From assembly GCA_000934455.1 (NCBI GenBank), contig KN886230.1, positions 37,344 to 100,705 of the forward strand: a stretch of 63,362 bases of DNA, read 5' to 3'. Shown in pieces: positions 13,068-24,677 of this stretch. Every line of letters starts with the position of its first letter. Positions within the stretch are counted from its first letter, which is position 1. The notes under the pieces are model-generated. The model was not told the DNA's origin and ran no database searches. It saw nothing but the letters and a program-made list of their open reading frames with translations. Position numbers and translations under genes: made by a program. The DNA is from Apostichopus parvimensis (lineage: Eukaryota > Echinodermata > Holothuroidea > Aspidochirotida > Stichopodidae).

Positions 13068-13645
13068 GATCTAGACCATGATTTGGCCAACTCAGGAGAG
13101 AAGCCTAAACCGAGAGTTGCTTGTGTTGTTGTACATCGAGCGGCGGTTTTCTTTTACTTTACATATTAACACTGGTAATTTCATTAGTTGGATACAGTTG
13201 GTAAGTGATGTGGTTAAATTCATTGATGGGACCGATAACGTTTATAAATTATTAGTTCAGAAATGTCACATTCATATCAGGCCATGTGATGCATTTGTTG
13301 TGGCCTTCTGTGCATTTCAATTGGGACGTTTAAGCGTAGGCTACTGTGTATCCACGATGGGGATAGCCTTCTGGCAGTGTGCAGTTGGGGTAGTCATGGG
13401 CCTAAGTTACTTAAGCTATGTTGAGTTGTGGGTATACAGGTATCGTTGTTCATAGGTCTGATTTAATTATTGTTTTCATGATAATTACATTAAGGGTGTT
13501 TACCTGATATTTCTAGGATTTATTTGTTCTCTTTTTATAGTGAACCGTGTTACAAGGCTTTTTGTTAAGTCGAAAGTGCAGGAGTCACACACTAAACACG
13601 AGTTGGCAATCCAAAAATCGGAGTTTGTTTTATGTCACGAGTACA
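13068..13645 (+). repeat. Upstream ~0.58-kb direct repeat of BEL/Pao element
   Basis: Nearly the same sequence recurs at 20499-21100, from GATCTAGACCATGATTTGG to GTCACGAGTACA. The downstream copy has an extra 17-base stretch. Position just before gag suggests an LTR, although the repeat does not begin with TG at its exact edge. A TG...CA reading would start at TGATTTGG about 11 bases in. The 125-codon frame here has no known homology. Confidence 0.8.
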
Positions 13646-13675
13646 TACAAGTTCACAACTGCGGCATTTACTACG

Positions 13676-14556
13676 ATGAGTGTTGCGCAAGCCGACATGG
13701 AAGGTGGGGAAAGGCCACCAACGGCGGCCTACTTAAAGAAGTCATGTCATGGCTACTTAGGGATATTAGCAAGGAGATATAAGGAGTTAGAAGTTGTTAT
13801 CAGCGATACGAAGAATCGAGACGCTGTAATCAAGAAATACGCACAACTAGAAGGCATAAGTGATTGTTACGAAGCACGCTTTGCCGAGTGGCATGCCTGC
13901 CTGGAGGGACACCCAGTTAAAGAAGCTAAAGCGAGAATGGAATTAGCGAAACTAAAGCGAGAACAGCTATAAAGGACACATCAGCTGCAGGAAGAACAGC
14001 GACTGCTGGAACAAAGACTGGCACAGATGCAACTGGACAATGAAATTGCAGAGGCGGACATTGAACTACAGATCTGGGAAAATAACGGAGATTCAGGTAA
14101 TGTCCATACAGATACAGTAATGGGCCCAGCTGAAGGTATGCATAATGTCATTGGGGTGAGTAGGATCCACATGCATGTACACGCAGGCCTACCCACAGCC
14201 ATGGGTTAAATCCCAATGCAACGGATTGGCCACCAGGGAAGAAAACAACCAATGATCGAGTATCTCAAGAATTGCCCCTGTTGTTCCAGACATTGAATTT
14301 ATCTGTGAACATGCCTAAGGCAGAAATTACACAATTTAATGGTAACCCTGTTAGTTACTGGACCTTCATTAACAGTTTTGGTGTCAATATTGCAAGTAAG
14401 ACCTTTGATGATCGGGTAAGGTTAATGTACCTGATGCAATTATGTGTGGGTGAGGTGGAGGAGAGCATAGAGTGTTGTGTGCTGATGGAACCCCATCAGG
14501 GCTATAAAGCGGCTAGAGAGGTATTGGCTGATCAGTATGGCCAACCCATGTTATAG
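13676..14556 (+). pseudogene. BEL/Pao gag region (DUF1759-like)
   Basis: The chosen start is the ATG at 13676, after the direct repeat. The frame runs through a Lys/Glu-rich helical region to a stop near 13972, and further coiled-coil-like Glu/Gln-rich sequence lies in other frames up to 14200. From about 14311 a clear segment appears, with MPKAEITQFNGNPVSYW and then LADQYG at its end, matching the pattern of the DUF1759 gag core of BEL/Pao (a F-x-G-x-P-x-x-[WY] motif followed by helices). It stops at 14554-14556. Gag would package the RNA and form particles. The region is split into at least three frames. Confidence 0.75.
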
Positions 14557-14899
14557 TACAAGCGCTGATTTGGGGAAATATTAAGCAGACCGCGGGTCAG
14601 ACCAAATGACGTCAACGGTTTATCTGAGCTCGCACGTAAAATGCGCCGATGTGACATCACAGTAACACAAATGGGCTCTACTGCTGATTTGAATTCTAGT
14701 GATAACTTGATAACAATCCCCAAAAATGGTGCCTATTTACATGCAGTCTGATTGGGCAAAACAAGCGCAAAGGATGATGACCAAAGGGATAGTCCCGAAC
14801 TTCAGTCACATGACCGAGTTTGTCGAAGACCATGCTCGAGTGTGTAACACAATACATGGTGAAAATGTGAGTAGTCGGTAAAATATCCCTAAGGACGGC

Positions 14900-15933
14900 G
14901 GTAGGTCAGAAAGGACAATTAGGCGATTTGGTAACAAGGGTGTCACTACACTCTCAACACAGGGATGTCAGGAGGAAGGCAAATCAAGGCCCAAGCAGGC
15001 AAAATGTCAATGCTGCTCTAAACAGCATTGGATATCGAATTGCAAGGTATTTAAGAGTAAGCCAAAAAGGGAGAGATTTAAGATTATACCTAAACATAGA
15101 TTATGCTATAATTGTTTCAAACCGTTTCATTTAGCGGGAGCATGTTTGGCACCACCTCAATGTCAGGTGGAGGGTAAGTGTAGAAGACACCACACACACT
15201 GGACGAAAGGGTAAATTCCTCAACTGGGCTCGGTGAACCCAATCCACAAGGTGGGGTACAGGGGGTAAGTCTGGCAATGGTGTCGTCTCGGAAGGTATGC
15301 TTCCAGGTGTTGCCAGTACATGTGTATGCTTATAAGAAGACAATAATGACATGGGCAATATTAGATCAAGGAAGTGACACATCCTTGTGTGCAAAGGGAC
15401 TAGCAAAGGAGTTGGGCATAAAGGGTAAAATTTAGGAATTTTAGTTGACTACGGTCAATGGCCCTAGTGAGGTTCGAAAGGGATCAGAGGTAGCTCTCGC
15501 TGTAAGGGGTGAACAGGGTAGGGAGTTAATTGAGATACCTGGGGTGTGGACCGTTGATAGTATCCCGGTGTCCCGTCGGGGTATACCTAGCCAAGCCGAC
15601 CTGGACAAGTGGCCAGACTTAAAGGGAATTGATCTTCCCACTATTGATGACAACGAGGTGAGGTTGCTAATAGGTAGAGACACGCCGGAGGCATTCTGGG
15701 TAATGGATGAACGCCGAGGAAGGCGGAAGGAGCCCTATGCAATTCTCTCACCCTTAGGCTGGAAATTATTAGGACCAATGTCCAATGACACGAGCAGTAG
15801 GTCATTCGCTGTGAATCACATTAATCATGACCCTCTCCGAGACCAGCTTAAGCGGTGTTGGCAGCTCGACCACAGCCTTGAAAGGTGTGATGAAGAGGTT
15901 GGTGAGTCTGTCGAAGATAGTAGAGCGAAATAG
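14900..15933 (+). pseudogene. BEL/Pao zinc knuckles and aspartic protease
   Basis: Two consecutive zinc knuckles are visible: CQCCSKQHWISNC (15005-15043) and CYNCFKPFHLAGAC (15104-15145), followed by a Cys/His-rich CxxxxxCxxHH segment. The protease follows in the same region, with ILDQGSDTSLCAKGL at about 15361. The usual D-[ST]-G is DQG here, a substitution that may reduce activity. From 15445 a DUF1758-type extension reads VRLLIGRDTPEAFWV and LSPLGWKLLGP, both typical of Pao peptidase regions. Frame breaks occur at 15185-15215 and 15433-15435. The segment ends in a stop at 15931-15933, just before the RT frame. Confidence 0.8.
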
Positions 15934-15936
15934 ATA

Positions 15937-16808
15937 ATGGAGCAGTCGGTTATCCATGTTGAGGGTCATTATGAAATAGTGCTACCCTGGCGACATCATC
16001 CTGCATTTTTACCCAATAATCGTAGGTTAGCTGACAAACGACTACAGGGATTAGGGAGAAGGCTTGGTAAAGATACTTACCTTCACCAGCGTTACAAGGC
16101 TTGTTTTGATGACTACATTAGTAAGGGTTATGCCACTGAGATTGGCACAGGTGAAGATCTTGATGAGAAATCAAGAAAGGGTAAGGTTTGGTACCTACCA
16201 ATTCACTCTGTCACCAATCCGATGAATCCAGACAAATTTATAGTAGTTTTTATTGCACTGCACACTTTAAAGGGGTGTCTTTGAATACTCAGTTGCTCCA
16301 AGGCCCAGACTATACAAACAAGTTGGTAGTTTTACTAAGTAGGTTTCGTGAGGAAAACTTAGCCATAATTAGTGACATTGAAGGTATGTTTCACCAGGTG
16401 CGGGTGCGGCCATAGGATACCGATACACTACGGTTTCTTTGGTGGGAGGATGGAGACCTTATGAAACCTGTGAAAGATTATAAAATGCTGGTGCACTCGT
16501 TTGGGGCCACCTCGTCTCCAAGCTGTGCAGGATTTGCTTTGCGCAAAACAGTCGAGGACAACAAGCATGATTTTGACAAGGACATTGACAGGGTTGTTAA
16601 CGAAAATTTTTATATTCACAATTGTTTGGCATCTGTGAGAAGTGTAAAGGAGGGCCAGAGACTAATACCACAACTTTGTGATATGCTTAAAAGAGGCAGT
16701 TTCAGGTTAAACAAATGGGTTAGTAATAGCATGGAATTGCTTTCCATTGTTCCACGTCCAGAGCGTGCAAATCCCATGCTCGATCTCGATTTGGATCATA
16801 TATCATGA
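15937..16808 (+). pseudogene. BEL/Pao reverse transcriptase, active site altered
   Basis: The entry motif GHYEIVLPWRHHPAFLPNNR is characteristic of BEL/Pao RT. The sequence then runs YLPIHSVTNP, a shift to LLQGPDYTNKLVVLLSRFR with SDIEGMFHQVRV (first catalytic Asp), a stop at 16413-16415, then HSFGATSSPSCAGFAL. The catalytic YxDD box at 16611-16622 reads Y-I-H-N, so both metal-binding Asp residues of the second site are lost. Four frames are used in total. The altered box, together with the stops, shows that the enzyme cannot be active as encoded here. Confidence 0.85.
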
Positions 16809-17049
16809 CAAAGGACTCTATGTATAATGTGGAATGTTGAAACTGACACATTCGGGTTCAAGGTGTCGTTAAAAGATAGTTCTTGTACTAGAAGAGGTAT
16901 ATCATTGCAAAGATCCTTCTGCAGGATCTGTGCACGCAAGCCCTAGGATGGGATGGGATGGGTTACAACGTTGGCAAGATTGGTTGGCTGAAATGGCAGA
17001 TTTAATGCCTGTCAAAATAGCAAGGTGCTTAAACCACCTCATTTTGAAA

Positions 17050-17590
17050 ATGTTATCTACGATTTACATGTGTTCGGCGATGCGTCCGAACGCGCATATG
17101 CCGCGAGCGCATATCTTCGGGTGGTTGATTCTACTGGAGAGATCCACTGCGGATTTGTTATGGGCAAATCTAGGTAGTCTCCCCTCAAGAAGGTAACAAT
17201 CCGTAGGCTAGAACTTTCAGCAGCAGTTCTAGCAGTGACCATGGGACAGGTGATACTTCAAGTGTTGAGAGTACCAGTACGTAGTGTAACCTACTGGACA
17301 GACTCAACTTCCGTTTATTGTATGTCGAAAATGAGAGTCGTCGTTTTCGTACATTCGTTGCTAATAGGGCAGCACAAATCCATGCAGCAAGCGAAGTCTC
17401 ACAGGCGAGATATGTCGATAGTGGGTCCAACCAAGCGGACGATGAGTCAAGGGGAATGCATTCAAGGGACATTACAAAACAATGTCGCTGGTTAAATAGT
17501 CCATCATTCTTATGGGCAGAAGAGGAGTTCTGGCCTGCAATGCCACCTGTGGTGTCAAAGGCTACGAACTTGGAACCAGGTGACATCCAC
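17050..17590 (+). pseudogene. BEL/Pao RNase H region
   Basis: A frame beginning near 17058 reads [17 protein letters not shown], the FGDAS motif of the BEL/Pao RNase H-like domain. It then meets an in-frame TAG just after MGKSR. VTIRRLELSAAVLA and VTYWTDSTSVYC follow; the last holds a conserved Asp. A shift near 17320 moves to RRFRTFVANRAAQI and on towards the integrase. The domain would remove the RNA template during reverse transcription. It is interrupted by at least one stop and one frameshift. Confidence 0.8.
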
Positions 17591-17747
17591 CCTAGCCTCG
17601 AGGTAAAGGTGGCAAAGACCTACCTCGTTGTATCCACCGATCCAATGACAGCTCTGTTGGAGATGTATTATACATGGGGACGCCTTAAAAGGGGTGTGGC
17701 ATGGATTATATGTCACAAGAAATTCCTGGTAGCTCGTAGCATGCGAT

Positions 17748-18173
17748 ATGTCGAAGGTTTTTTCAGTTCAAGACTTAAGGGAGGCCGAAAGGGAAATAAT
17801 CCTGCTGGTGCAAAGAAATATATTTCTAAACGAAATTAACTATGCGCAGCGAGGGACATTGAGTACAGATCGTAAGGATAGTGCATTAAACGCATTGAAC
17901 CCTATTTTGGTAGATGGAGTTCTGCGCGTGGGGGGCAGACTTCGGAACGCTCCCATCGTTGATGATGTAAGGCATCCGGTGATTTTACCACAAATTCACC
18001 ATGTGACGACATTGATAATAGAGTATTATCATCTCCTGGTCGGCCAATCAGGTACCGGAATGACTTGGAGCTCGGTTAGGACTAAATATTGTGTATTGAG
18101 AGGAGGTGCCAGTGTGAGACATGTGATAGGTAAATGTTTGAGTTGTAAGAGAGAAATGCTCCTCATGGAACCT
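17748..18173 (+). pseudogene. BEL/Pao integrase zinc-binding N-terminus
   Basis: A frame from 17748 contains VLRVGGRLRNAPI, a conserved approach to the integrase, and then an H2C2 zinc-binding module: His residues in IHHVTTLIIEYYH and paired Cys in GKCLSCKRE. The coding frame is then cut by the insertion at 18174. The module helps integrase multimerisation in retroelements. The rest of the integrase resumes after 18831. Confidence 0.8.
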
Positions 18174-18831
18174 AATAGACACAATCGGCGACTCCGAGTA
18201 GCGGTGGTCACGTGACGTATAGTGGGTACAGAATCATAACAAACCATCGCGCGACATGTGCGCAGGGTTTAAGCACGTGGGATTGTCGTAGATACGACAG
18301 CATAGCTGAACGGCAAGGTATGATCCTTCTTCCATCGGCAAGGTAAGGCAGAATGTTCAAAAACGTTCGTTATATATTCTTTCTACCAATCTCTGTGCAA
18401 TTTAGGCTCCAGAATTATACATGTATTATTTAGTAAAATTATAGGATGTTTTCATGTAACTGCAATAATTTTCCTCTTGCCAGGCATCATACATTATTCT
18501 ATGAACAGCATATCTGGATTCTATGCAACACTGGAGCAACAAGCACATCGTGTACATACCTCTCCTTGAAAAACTTGCAGGAATTTGTGCCACTGTTTTT
18601 AGGAGCTTTGCCAAACCATTCCGACAAAGTTTGGCCGTTGACACTGGGCACACTTCCGATGGATTTAGAATAGTTGAAATCGTGATGTAACCAACAAATG
18701 CAACAAGAATCATGACCCTTACAACAGTGGCACACGGCTGACGCCATGTTATTGCAATACACCGCACTTGATTTGTTTACATTGTATACCCACTATAGGT
18801 CATGTGACGCCGGTCGCCGATTGTGTCTATT
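18174..18831. mobile_element. Nested 658-bp inverted-repeat element
   Basis: Left end AATAGACACAATCGGCGAC (18174) and right end GTCGCCGATTGTGTCTATT (to 18831) are exact inverse complements. A second matching block, GTCACGTGACGTATAGTGGG against its near complement CCCACTATAGGTCATGTGAC, lies further in. Together the TIRs are about 50-57 bases with a short unmatched stretch. The element sits between the zinc-binding and catalytic parts of the BEL/Pao integrase, so it inserted after that element. No clear target-site duplication was found. It lacks a transposase. Confidence 0.8.
18558..18747 (-). CDS. Possible cargo first exon in nested element
   Basis: On the minus strand a Cys-rich ATG frame (MASAVCHCCKGHDSCCICW, then HHDFNYSKSIG) starts near 18747. 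It runs to a strong donor, GGAGAG|GTATGTAC, near 18558-18563. The combination of start, Cys clusters and donor looks like a captured or remnant first exon. The Cys spacing does not match a zinc finger I can name, and no downstream exon was found inside the element. The frame continues open past the donor, so it may also be chance. Confidence 0.3.
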
Positions 18832-19755
18832 GATGGGAGAATTGCCAGCTGAACGTCTAACCCCTGAAAAGGGACCGTTCATAAATGTGGGCATTGATTA
18901 CTTTGGGCCATTGTATGTTAAACAGGGTCGGAGAGAGGTAAAGAAATATGGATGTATCTTCACATGCTTGGTCGTAAGAGCTGTCCATATTGAGTTAGCT
19001 AATAATTTGGGCACTGACTCATTCTTAAATGCGCTGAGACGTTTTATAAGTCGTAGAGGTAGCCCCGAGAAGACATTTTCTGATAATGGGTCTAACTTTA
19101 AGGATGGAGAGCGTGAGTTAAGAGAGGCAGTTAAGGCTCTGAATTTCACAAAAGTGGGATCGATCCTGCATGGAAGTGAAATCGAATGGCATTTTAACCC
19201 ACCCACCGCTAGTCACATGGGGGAGTGTGGGAGAGAATGATTCGGTCGGTTAGACGTATTTTGAAGGGTTTGTTGGTGGAGCAGATTGTTAGTCAAGAGG
19301 TACTCACAACAGTGTTGGCAGAAGTTGAAAGCATTTTATATGCAAGGCCACTAACTCAGTTGAGCATGGACCCAGCTGACAAAGCGCCATTGACCCCAAA
19401 CCACCTGCTGCTTATGAGAAATTCTCCTAATGTCCCACCAGGTGTGTTTTTAAAGACTGACATTTATGGGCGACGTAAATGGCGCCAAAGTCAATATTTG
19501 GCTGAGCAATTTTGGAAGAGGTGGCTGAAGGATTATTTGCCACTGTTGCAACCAAGGTGTAAGTGGCATTCCGTGAATGGTACTTATGGTAGAAGACAAT
19601 GTGCCTCGAGGCAAGTGGTCGCTAGGAAGAGTAGTACAGGTCTTCCCTGATAAAACTGGAAATGTAAGGCAAGTTGATATAAGGGCGTCTTGGAAATATT
19701 ACAGACGTCCCATTGCAAAACTGTGTTTGTGTTTGTTAGGTGTCATTGAGGACTA
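18832..19755 (+). pseudogene. BEL/Pao integrase catalytic domain and C-terminus
   Basis: After the nested insertion the frame reads LPAERLTPEKGPFINVGIDYFGP, with the first catalytic Asp in GIDYFG (18896-18898), then FTCLVVRAVHIE, ALRRFISRRGSP and SDNGSNF with the second Asp (19082-19084). The catalytic Glu lies in [12 protein letters not shown], which is one frame away because a G run near 19219-19223 is one base short. Another shift near 19598 leads into [20 protein letters not shown], a DUF5641-like C-terminus ending with RPIAKLCLCLLG and a TAG at 19753-19755. All three catalytic acids are present, but in different frames. Confidence 0.85.
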
Positions 19756-20498
19756 GTTATGATCTGGCATATAACATATTGCAATTTGTATTACATTGTG
19801 TATTTTGAGTAGTCCATGTTCAAGAGTAATGGCAGTGACTGCTTTGATGATTTGAGAGTAGAAAGTAGTCGATTGACGTTAGCGTTTCGTAAGTTAGGTT
19901 TGGCTTATCTTAGAGCCCATACTGTATAACATTCTGTTAAATTAATATTGTGTATCAATTTATAGTTGCTTTACATGATGTACGCCTACATACAGTACTT
20001 AGTCCCCTGAAATCCTATGCACGCAAAACGCCGCTATAATATTAAAGGGAAATGAGCACTTGGAGTAACTTGTAACTTGGAGTAACTTGGATTTGAGCGG
20101 AAAAAACGGTGCCATTTGCAGCTATCTCTGACAAAGAAAACCCATAATTCTCCCAACCTCATGCAGAATCAACCACTTTGTATCTGACAACTCATCGCTT
20201 CCAAAGTAAACTTGAATTGGGAAATATATAATTTGAAAGTAAGAATTTCCAAGTAGGCATATGCCTAGCAATACTTGGAGGTCTAGGAAAACTGCATTCC
20301 AGGCCGAGAAAAAATGCATTTGAAAACATAAATTCTTGAACATAAATTTACTTAAAAAGTCACAAAATAATGCACCATTTAGCATCTAACTCTCAAATAT
20401 TGAAAAACTCAAAAGGCCGGGGGTCACTGTCCGGGGGTCCTCCAAACATTTGAGTTTATCTCAAGGGGTCCCTGGATAGAAAAAGGTTGAGAACCTAG
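19756..20498. other. Region between pol end and downstream repeat
   Basis: No gene. The stretch 20415-20498 (GGGGGTCC, GGGGTCCCTGGA, AAAAGGTTGAGAACC) resembles the end of a hAT-type element, so a further nested insertion is likely here. Its other end was not found. Confidence 0.4.
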
Positions 20499-21100
20499 GA
20501 TCTAGACCATGATTTGGCCAGCTCAGGATAGAAGCCTAAAACCGAGAGTTGCTTGTGTTGTTGTACATCGAGCGGCGGTTTTCTTTTACTTTACATATCA
20601 ACACTGGTAATTTCATTAGTTGGATACAATTGGTAAGTGATGTGGTTAAATTCATTGACGGGGTGATGTGGGCCATGGGACCGATAACGTTTATAAATTA
20701 TAAGTTAACAAATGTCACATTCATATCAGGCCATGTGATGCATTTGTTGTGGCCTTCTGTGCATTTCCATTGGGACGTTTAAGCGTAGGCTACTGTGGAT
20801 CCACGATAGGGATAGCCTGCTGGCAGTGTGCATTTGGGGTAGTCATGGGCCTAAGTTACTTAAGCTATGTTGAGTTGTGGGTATACAGGTATCGTTTTTC
20901 ATAGGTCTGATTTAATTATTGTTTTCATGATAATTACATTAAAAGTGTTTACCTGATATTTATAGGATTTATTTGTTCTCTTTTTATTGTGAACCGTGTA
21001 ACAAGGCTTTTTGTTAAGTCTTAAGTCGAAAGTGCAGGAGTCACACAATAAACACGAGTTGGCAATCCAAAATTCCGAGTTTTTTTATGTCACGAGTACA
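20499..21100 (+). repeat. Downstream ~0.6-kb direct repeat of BEL/Pao element
   Basis: Second copy of the repeat at 13068-13645, same orientation, with scattered substitutions and a 17-base insertion near 20662. It ends at GTCACGAGTACA, after which a G-rich tract (TTAGGGGGCC) starts unrelated sequence. Confidence 0.8.
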
Positions 21101-22292
21101 GTTAGGGGGCCACGTGGTCAGACTTCAGGGAAGTGTTGCATATTACTTATTAACCTATTGTGTTGTGCATTAGCATAGTGGGGTGTGTGTCAGGATGTGT
21201 TGTACTTGTTTATCCTGTATGTGCTTGAGAGCATATCCGTTATTATGAGATCATAATTAAGGTCACCTTCTGATATTTGAGTATCGGGTTCAGTGATTTA
21301 GTGACTGTTTAGCTTAAAGTAGTATAGTGTATGTTAACAATTGTTCTTCATGTGTGTTAAATCTTGTATGGCTTGCATTCTTGGCATTATCTATGAATAT
21401 TATATCTAATATGTGTATGTAAATATGTACTTATTGATATTTTATTGTGTCCTTTTACAGATTGAACCATCATCATTACCATTATTTGGTGTGTGTCAAT
21501 ACATAGTCGGCGGAGGTGCCAGGGCTTTGTTGTTTTGTAATTTTTACCGTCAACATCTGGTAAATGTACCTTGTATGCAAAGCTAACACGTATCAGATAC
21601 CAAAAAAAAACAGCTATTGAAACAGTGATTAGTGGTTTGTGATGAAAGTCGCGAAAGCTATAGACCGGTATCATTTCGGTTTGAGACATTGGAGAATGAA
21701 CACCTCGGGGTTAGCCAAGCATTGGAAAGTGTACAGGAGTTGTTCATGGGGAAGACCTTAATTGTTGAACCGGTTCACGTGTGAAGCGCGATGGATCGAG
21801 GATATGACTACCCACCCCTTGACAGAAGAAAACACAACGGTTTCGCATAACCATGATTCCGAAGGGACCGAGAACATTGCGTCAGACAATCGACAGAGAG
21901 GATTGGAAAATACGATTTGATTTTAAGGTCTGACAACTTAACCTGAGTTTTCCTAGACAGCAGCAGAAAACGTAATAAGCTCTCCCATACCTTACTAGTA
22001 CTGTAGGTGAACTGCATTACACGCAGTCAGTAGATTTGGGTCTTCAATCAATGGTCATCTATTGTATATCTTTCATGTGATTTAATCTCCCTAGTAAAGA
22101 AACAACTCATTACGGTATACAGCGTATCTAGCACGACTCATGTTATCGTGTTTGTTTTGTATAAGCTGGCTTACAGTATGATGATTATGTTTAGACATCC
22201 TTTAAATAAGGTGAAACAATTGTAAAAATGCGTTAGATACGGTAATTTCTCTTTTTTTCGTTACGACGATAGTTCTTATGAGATTGTGGTGT
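21101..22292. other. No supported gene
   Basis: A purine-rich tract (CTTCAGGGAAG) precedes TGTTGCATATTACTT at 21136, which could be an alternative LTR start, but no matching 5' copy was established. No coding sequence is recognised. Confidence 0.4.
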
Positions 22293-22296
22293 TTAA

Positions 22297-22455
22297 AGGT
22301 AAAGTGACACGTAGATTTGACTTTACATAATTTAAAACTTAACAATTCTTATGTTAAGAAAAACCCAACAACGCGATCATTTTCCGTCTCCAAAGGGGTA
22401 GAAATCGGTCAACAGTACGATTACGTAATAGATTCAGTGACGTTACGGGGGGAAG
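22297..22455 (+). repeat. Left terminal inverted repeat
   Basis: Pairs with 28424-28586. The outer 16 bases differ at one position, the middle is diverged with short shared words such as CTCCAAA, and the inner 16 bases again match closely. Confidence 0.75.
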
Positions 22456-22929
22456 CGCAGAAGAGTGCAAACATGTATATATTCTGCGCAGTGTATTGGG
22501 TATGTAGAAATCTAAAAATTCTCGAAAATATTACCTTTCTCAGCAGTCTGTTACAAGAAAGTTAAGATTGGGATTTAGATGAAAAATCACAAATTGATAC
22601 ATAAGACATCGAACAAAACATTTAATGACTTCTTTTTTCAAGAATTCCTTGCATTTTCTTCCTATCAAGCAACATAAACTCCGCAAAAATCGCCCAGATT
22701 GACTCTTTCAGGGAAAGTCGAAAACAAATGACGTCATTTATTTACCAAGTCGAAAGTGCATGATATCGTCGCAGCGAACTGCTTATTGCTACCACATACA
22801 GTTGCTATAGACGCACTGTAGTACGCATATATATACACGGCACCGCATACACAGTATAGCTTTTTACATATCGCGAAATGGATGCCGGTGGCATTGTATT
22901 CAGATAGCAAAAGCGAAGAAGGCCGGGAA

Positions 22930-24677
22930 ATGGAGGACATGGTCGACAATCGTGGGGAAGTTTTTCCCTACATGTTCGAACCGGAGACCAGCGAAGATGG
23001 AAGCGGGATCGGACAGCGATGTCGAAATTGATCGTCTTGACGGAACACAATGGTAACGTTAATCCTAGCGTACTATGATAGTTGTGTGACTTGTGTCACT
23101 AGTTAGGCCTAGAACCGATAAATGTTTCCTAACTTTGCTCATACTCTTAGCTAGCCAAATTTGTTGACGGGGCAGCAAAATAACATGAGAGCGTGGTCGA
23201 GTTAAGTTAAGTAAGTTACTATTTTCCTTAAAAGCTGTGGCAGAACCTGCCTCATGAGCATGTCACACAGACATGTTTCATTTGGTTAGTAGATTGAAGG
23301 AGCCAATTGAAAGAGTGCACATTAAATTCAGAGTTGGTCTATTATTAATCTTCCTAGCTGTAGTGGCAAAGTAGTCAAGTTACCACAAATCAGGGAAAGG
23401 GGGGGGGGAGAAGGTGGCACCTCACACCAGCTTTTTGTCATTTCCGCTTAAGCTAGTGGCATAACCAGATTTTCTGAATCTAGGGAATGGATTGAGAAGT
23501 GGGAAAAAGGTTGGAAACGAGACAACATCAGCCTGTTTTATTTTCCTTTGCAGCATTGTCCCAACAGAGGCAAGACTTCTAAGAAGAGGCTACCCCCTCC
23601 TTGGTAGTTATGTCACTTGTAAGGAGCTTCAATTGTAGATTGCCCTTCAGAGGTTGTGCCCCATTCCTATTTTGACATGTTAGTATGCCCCAATAATTGA
23701 GGCCGGTATGAAGTCATTGAAAATTGGCTCTTTATCATTTGAACTGGTTTGTATTGTTTACAGGTGTCATTGTGGCCAGTATGCTGTGATGCCTACAGCA
23801 AGGGAGTGTAGATGCTGCAGCGAAATAGATAAAGGACTGTGATGGATGATGATGGTGCTCCATGCATCACCTTACACCCAGGTTTTGAAGCTGTGTGCCT
23901 GAACCCATGGGTGCTACAGACAGCCTACTACGTGCACCGTCAACAGTATGGTGGACGTGCACAGGAAAACAGCATCCAAGAGTAAGTAGAGAATACATTA
24001 TTTTTGTTGTATACCTTTATTCATTGCTCTGACCTGCTGTTGAAAGATGTAACAATACAGAGGATGTGCTTGTATTCATAGTTTAGTTTTGTTTTGTTGT
24101 AAATGGCAATTACATTAACATATAGATTAGATCAAGAAAATTTGTGCACCATGTTCAAACCTGCTTCTGATTAGGACATTTTGTCCAAAAACAAAAACTG
24201 GTGTAATGTCCTTGAGGTTAACCCTTATCATGCTGACTGACATAGTAGTCATTTACACTGAGCCATGGAACCAAATGCCACACAAAAAGTGTCCACCATG
24301 CTTGTGCATGATCCATTTACAAATTTTAGTCCCCGAGATACAATGATCAGTTTGTATAAATGGCATAGCTAGGCTAACTTTAGGGGAGGCAGATTTAGGG
24401 GCCATGCAAAATTCTGGAAATTATATACAGATTTATTTTAAAATTGACGTCCCCAGATGGCTACCAAGCTTTTGTGTGTCTTCATATTTCATAGCTGGTT
24501 TTCATATGATTATTTTACAGGAAATACAGACACACAGCATACAGACAACTTGTACGGATGTGCTGGCAGTTTTTAGGGAAGGAGGTATGTGTTGTTCTCC
24601 CATCCTATGCGGTACTGAGGATTCGAGAAGCTTTTCCATCTGAACAGCATGAAGGGTTTAAATTACCAAGACTGTGA
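22930..24677 (+). pseudogene. P2X7 C-terminal (ballast) domain gene, frameshifted
   Basis: Three exons are supported: 22930-23052, 23764-23981 and 24521-24677, all GT-AG. Exon 1 gives VFPYMFEPETSEDG and an acidic SDSDVEID segment. Exon 2 begins WCHCGQYAVMPTARECRCC and later reads CITLHPGFEAVCLNPWVLQ. Exon 3 reads YRHTAYRQ, VVLPSYAVLRIREAFP and GFKLP before TGA. The Cys pattern and the YRH.AYR...LPS...RIR..FP signature are those of the P2X7 receptor intracellular ballast domain, which also exists as a stand-alone metazoan protein. There are no receptor transmembrane segments here. Shifts occur in exon 1 (about 22990) and exon 2 (about 23830). One expected zinc-cage Cys is Tyr. The gene lies wholly inside the TTAA transposon. 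Confidence 0.8.

Larger units (their letters stand above)
13068..21100 (+). mobile_element. Decayed BEL/Pao retrotransposon
   Basis: Ordered domains identify a BEL/Pao element: gag with a DUF1759-like segment, two zinc knuckles, protease with a DUF1758-like extension, reverse transcriptase, RNase H, H2C2 zinc-binding integrase, DDE integrase and a DUF5641-like C-terminus ending at 19755. Direct repeats of about 0.6 kb flank this coding block. More than ten stops and frameshifts, a mutated RT active site and a nested insertion show that it is inactive. True LTR limits, target duplication and primer-binding site are not settled. Confidence 0.85.

Noticed and set aside
13078..13455. 125-codon plus-strand frame and its copy at 20549
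   Set aside because: It lies in the flanking direct repeat, and the two copies do not keep the same frame.
22930..24677. Full P2X7 receptor gene
   Set aside because: Only the intracellular ballast domain is present; no P2X transmembrane or extracellular sequence was found upstream.
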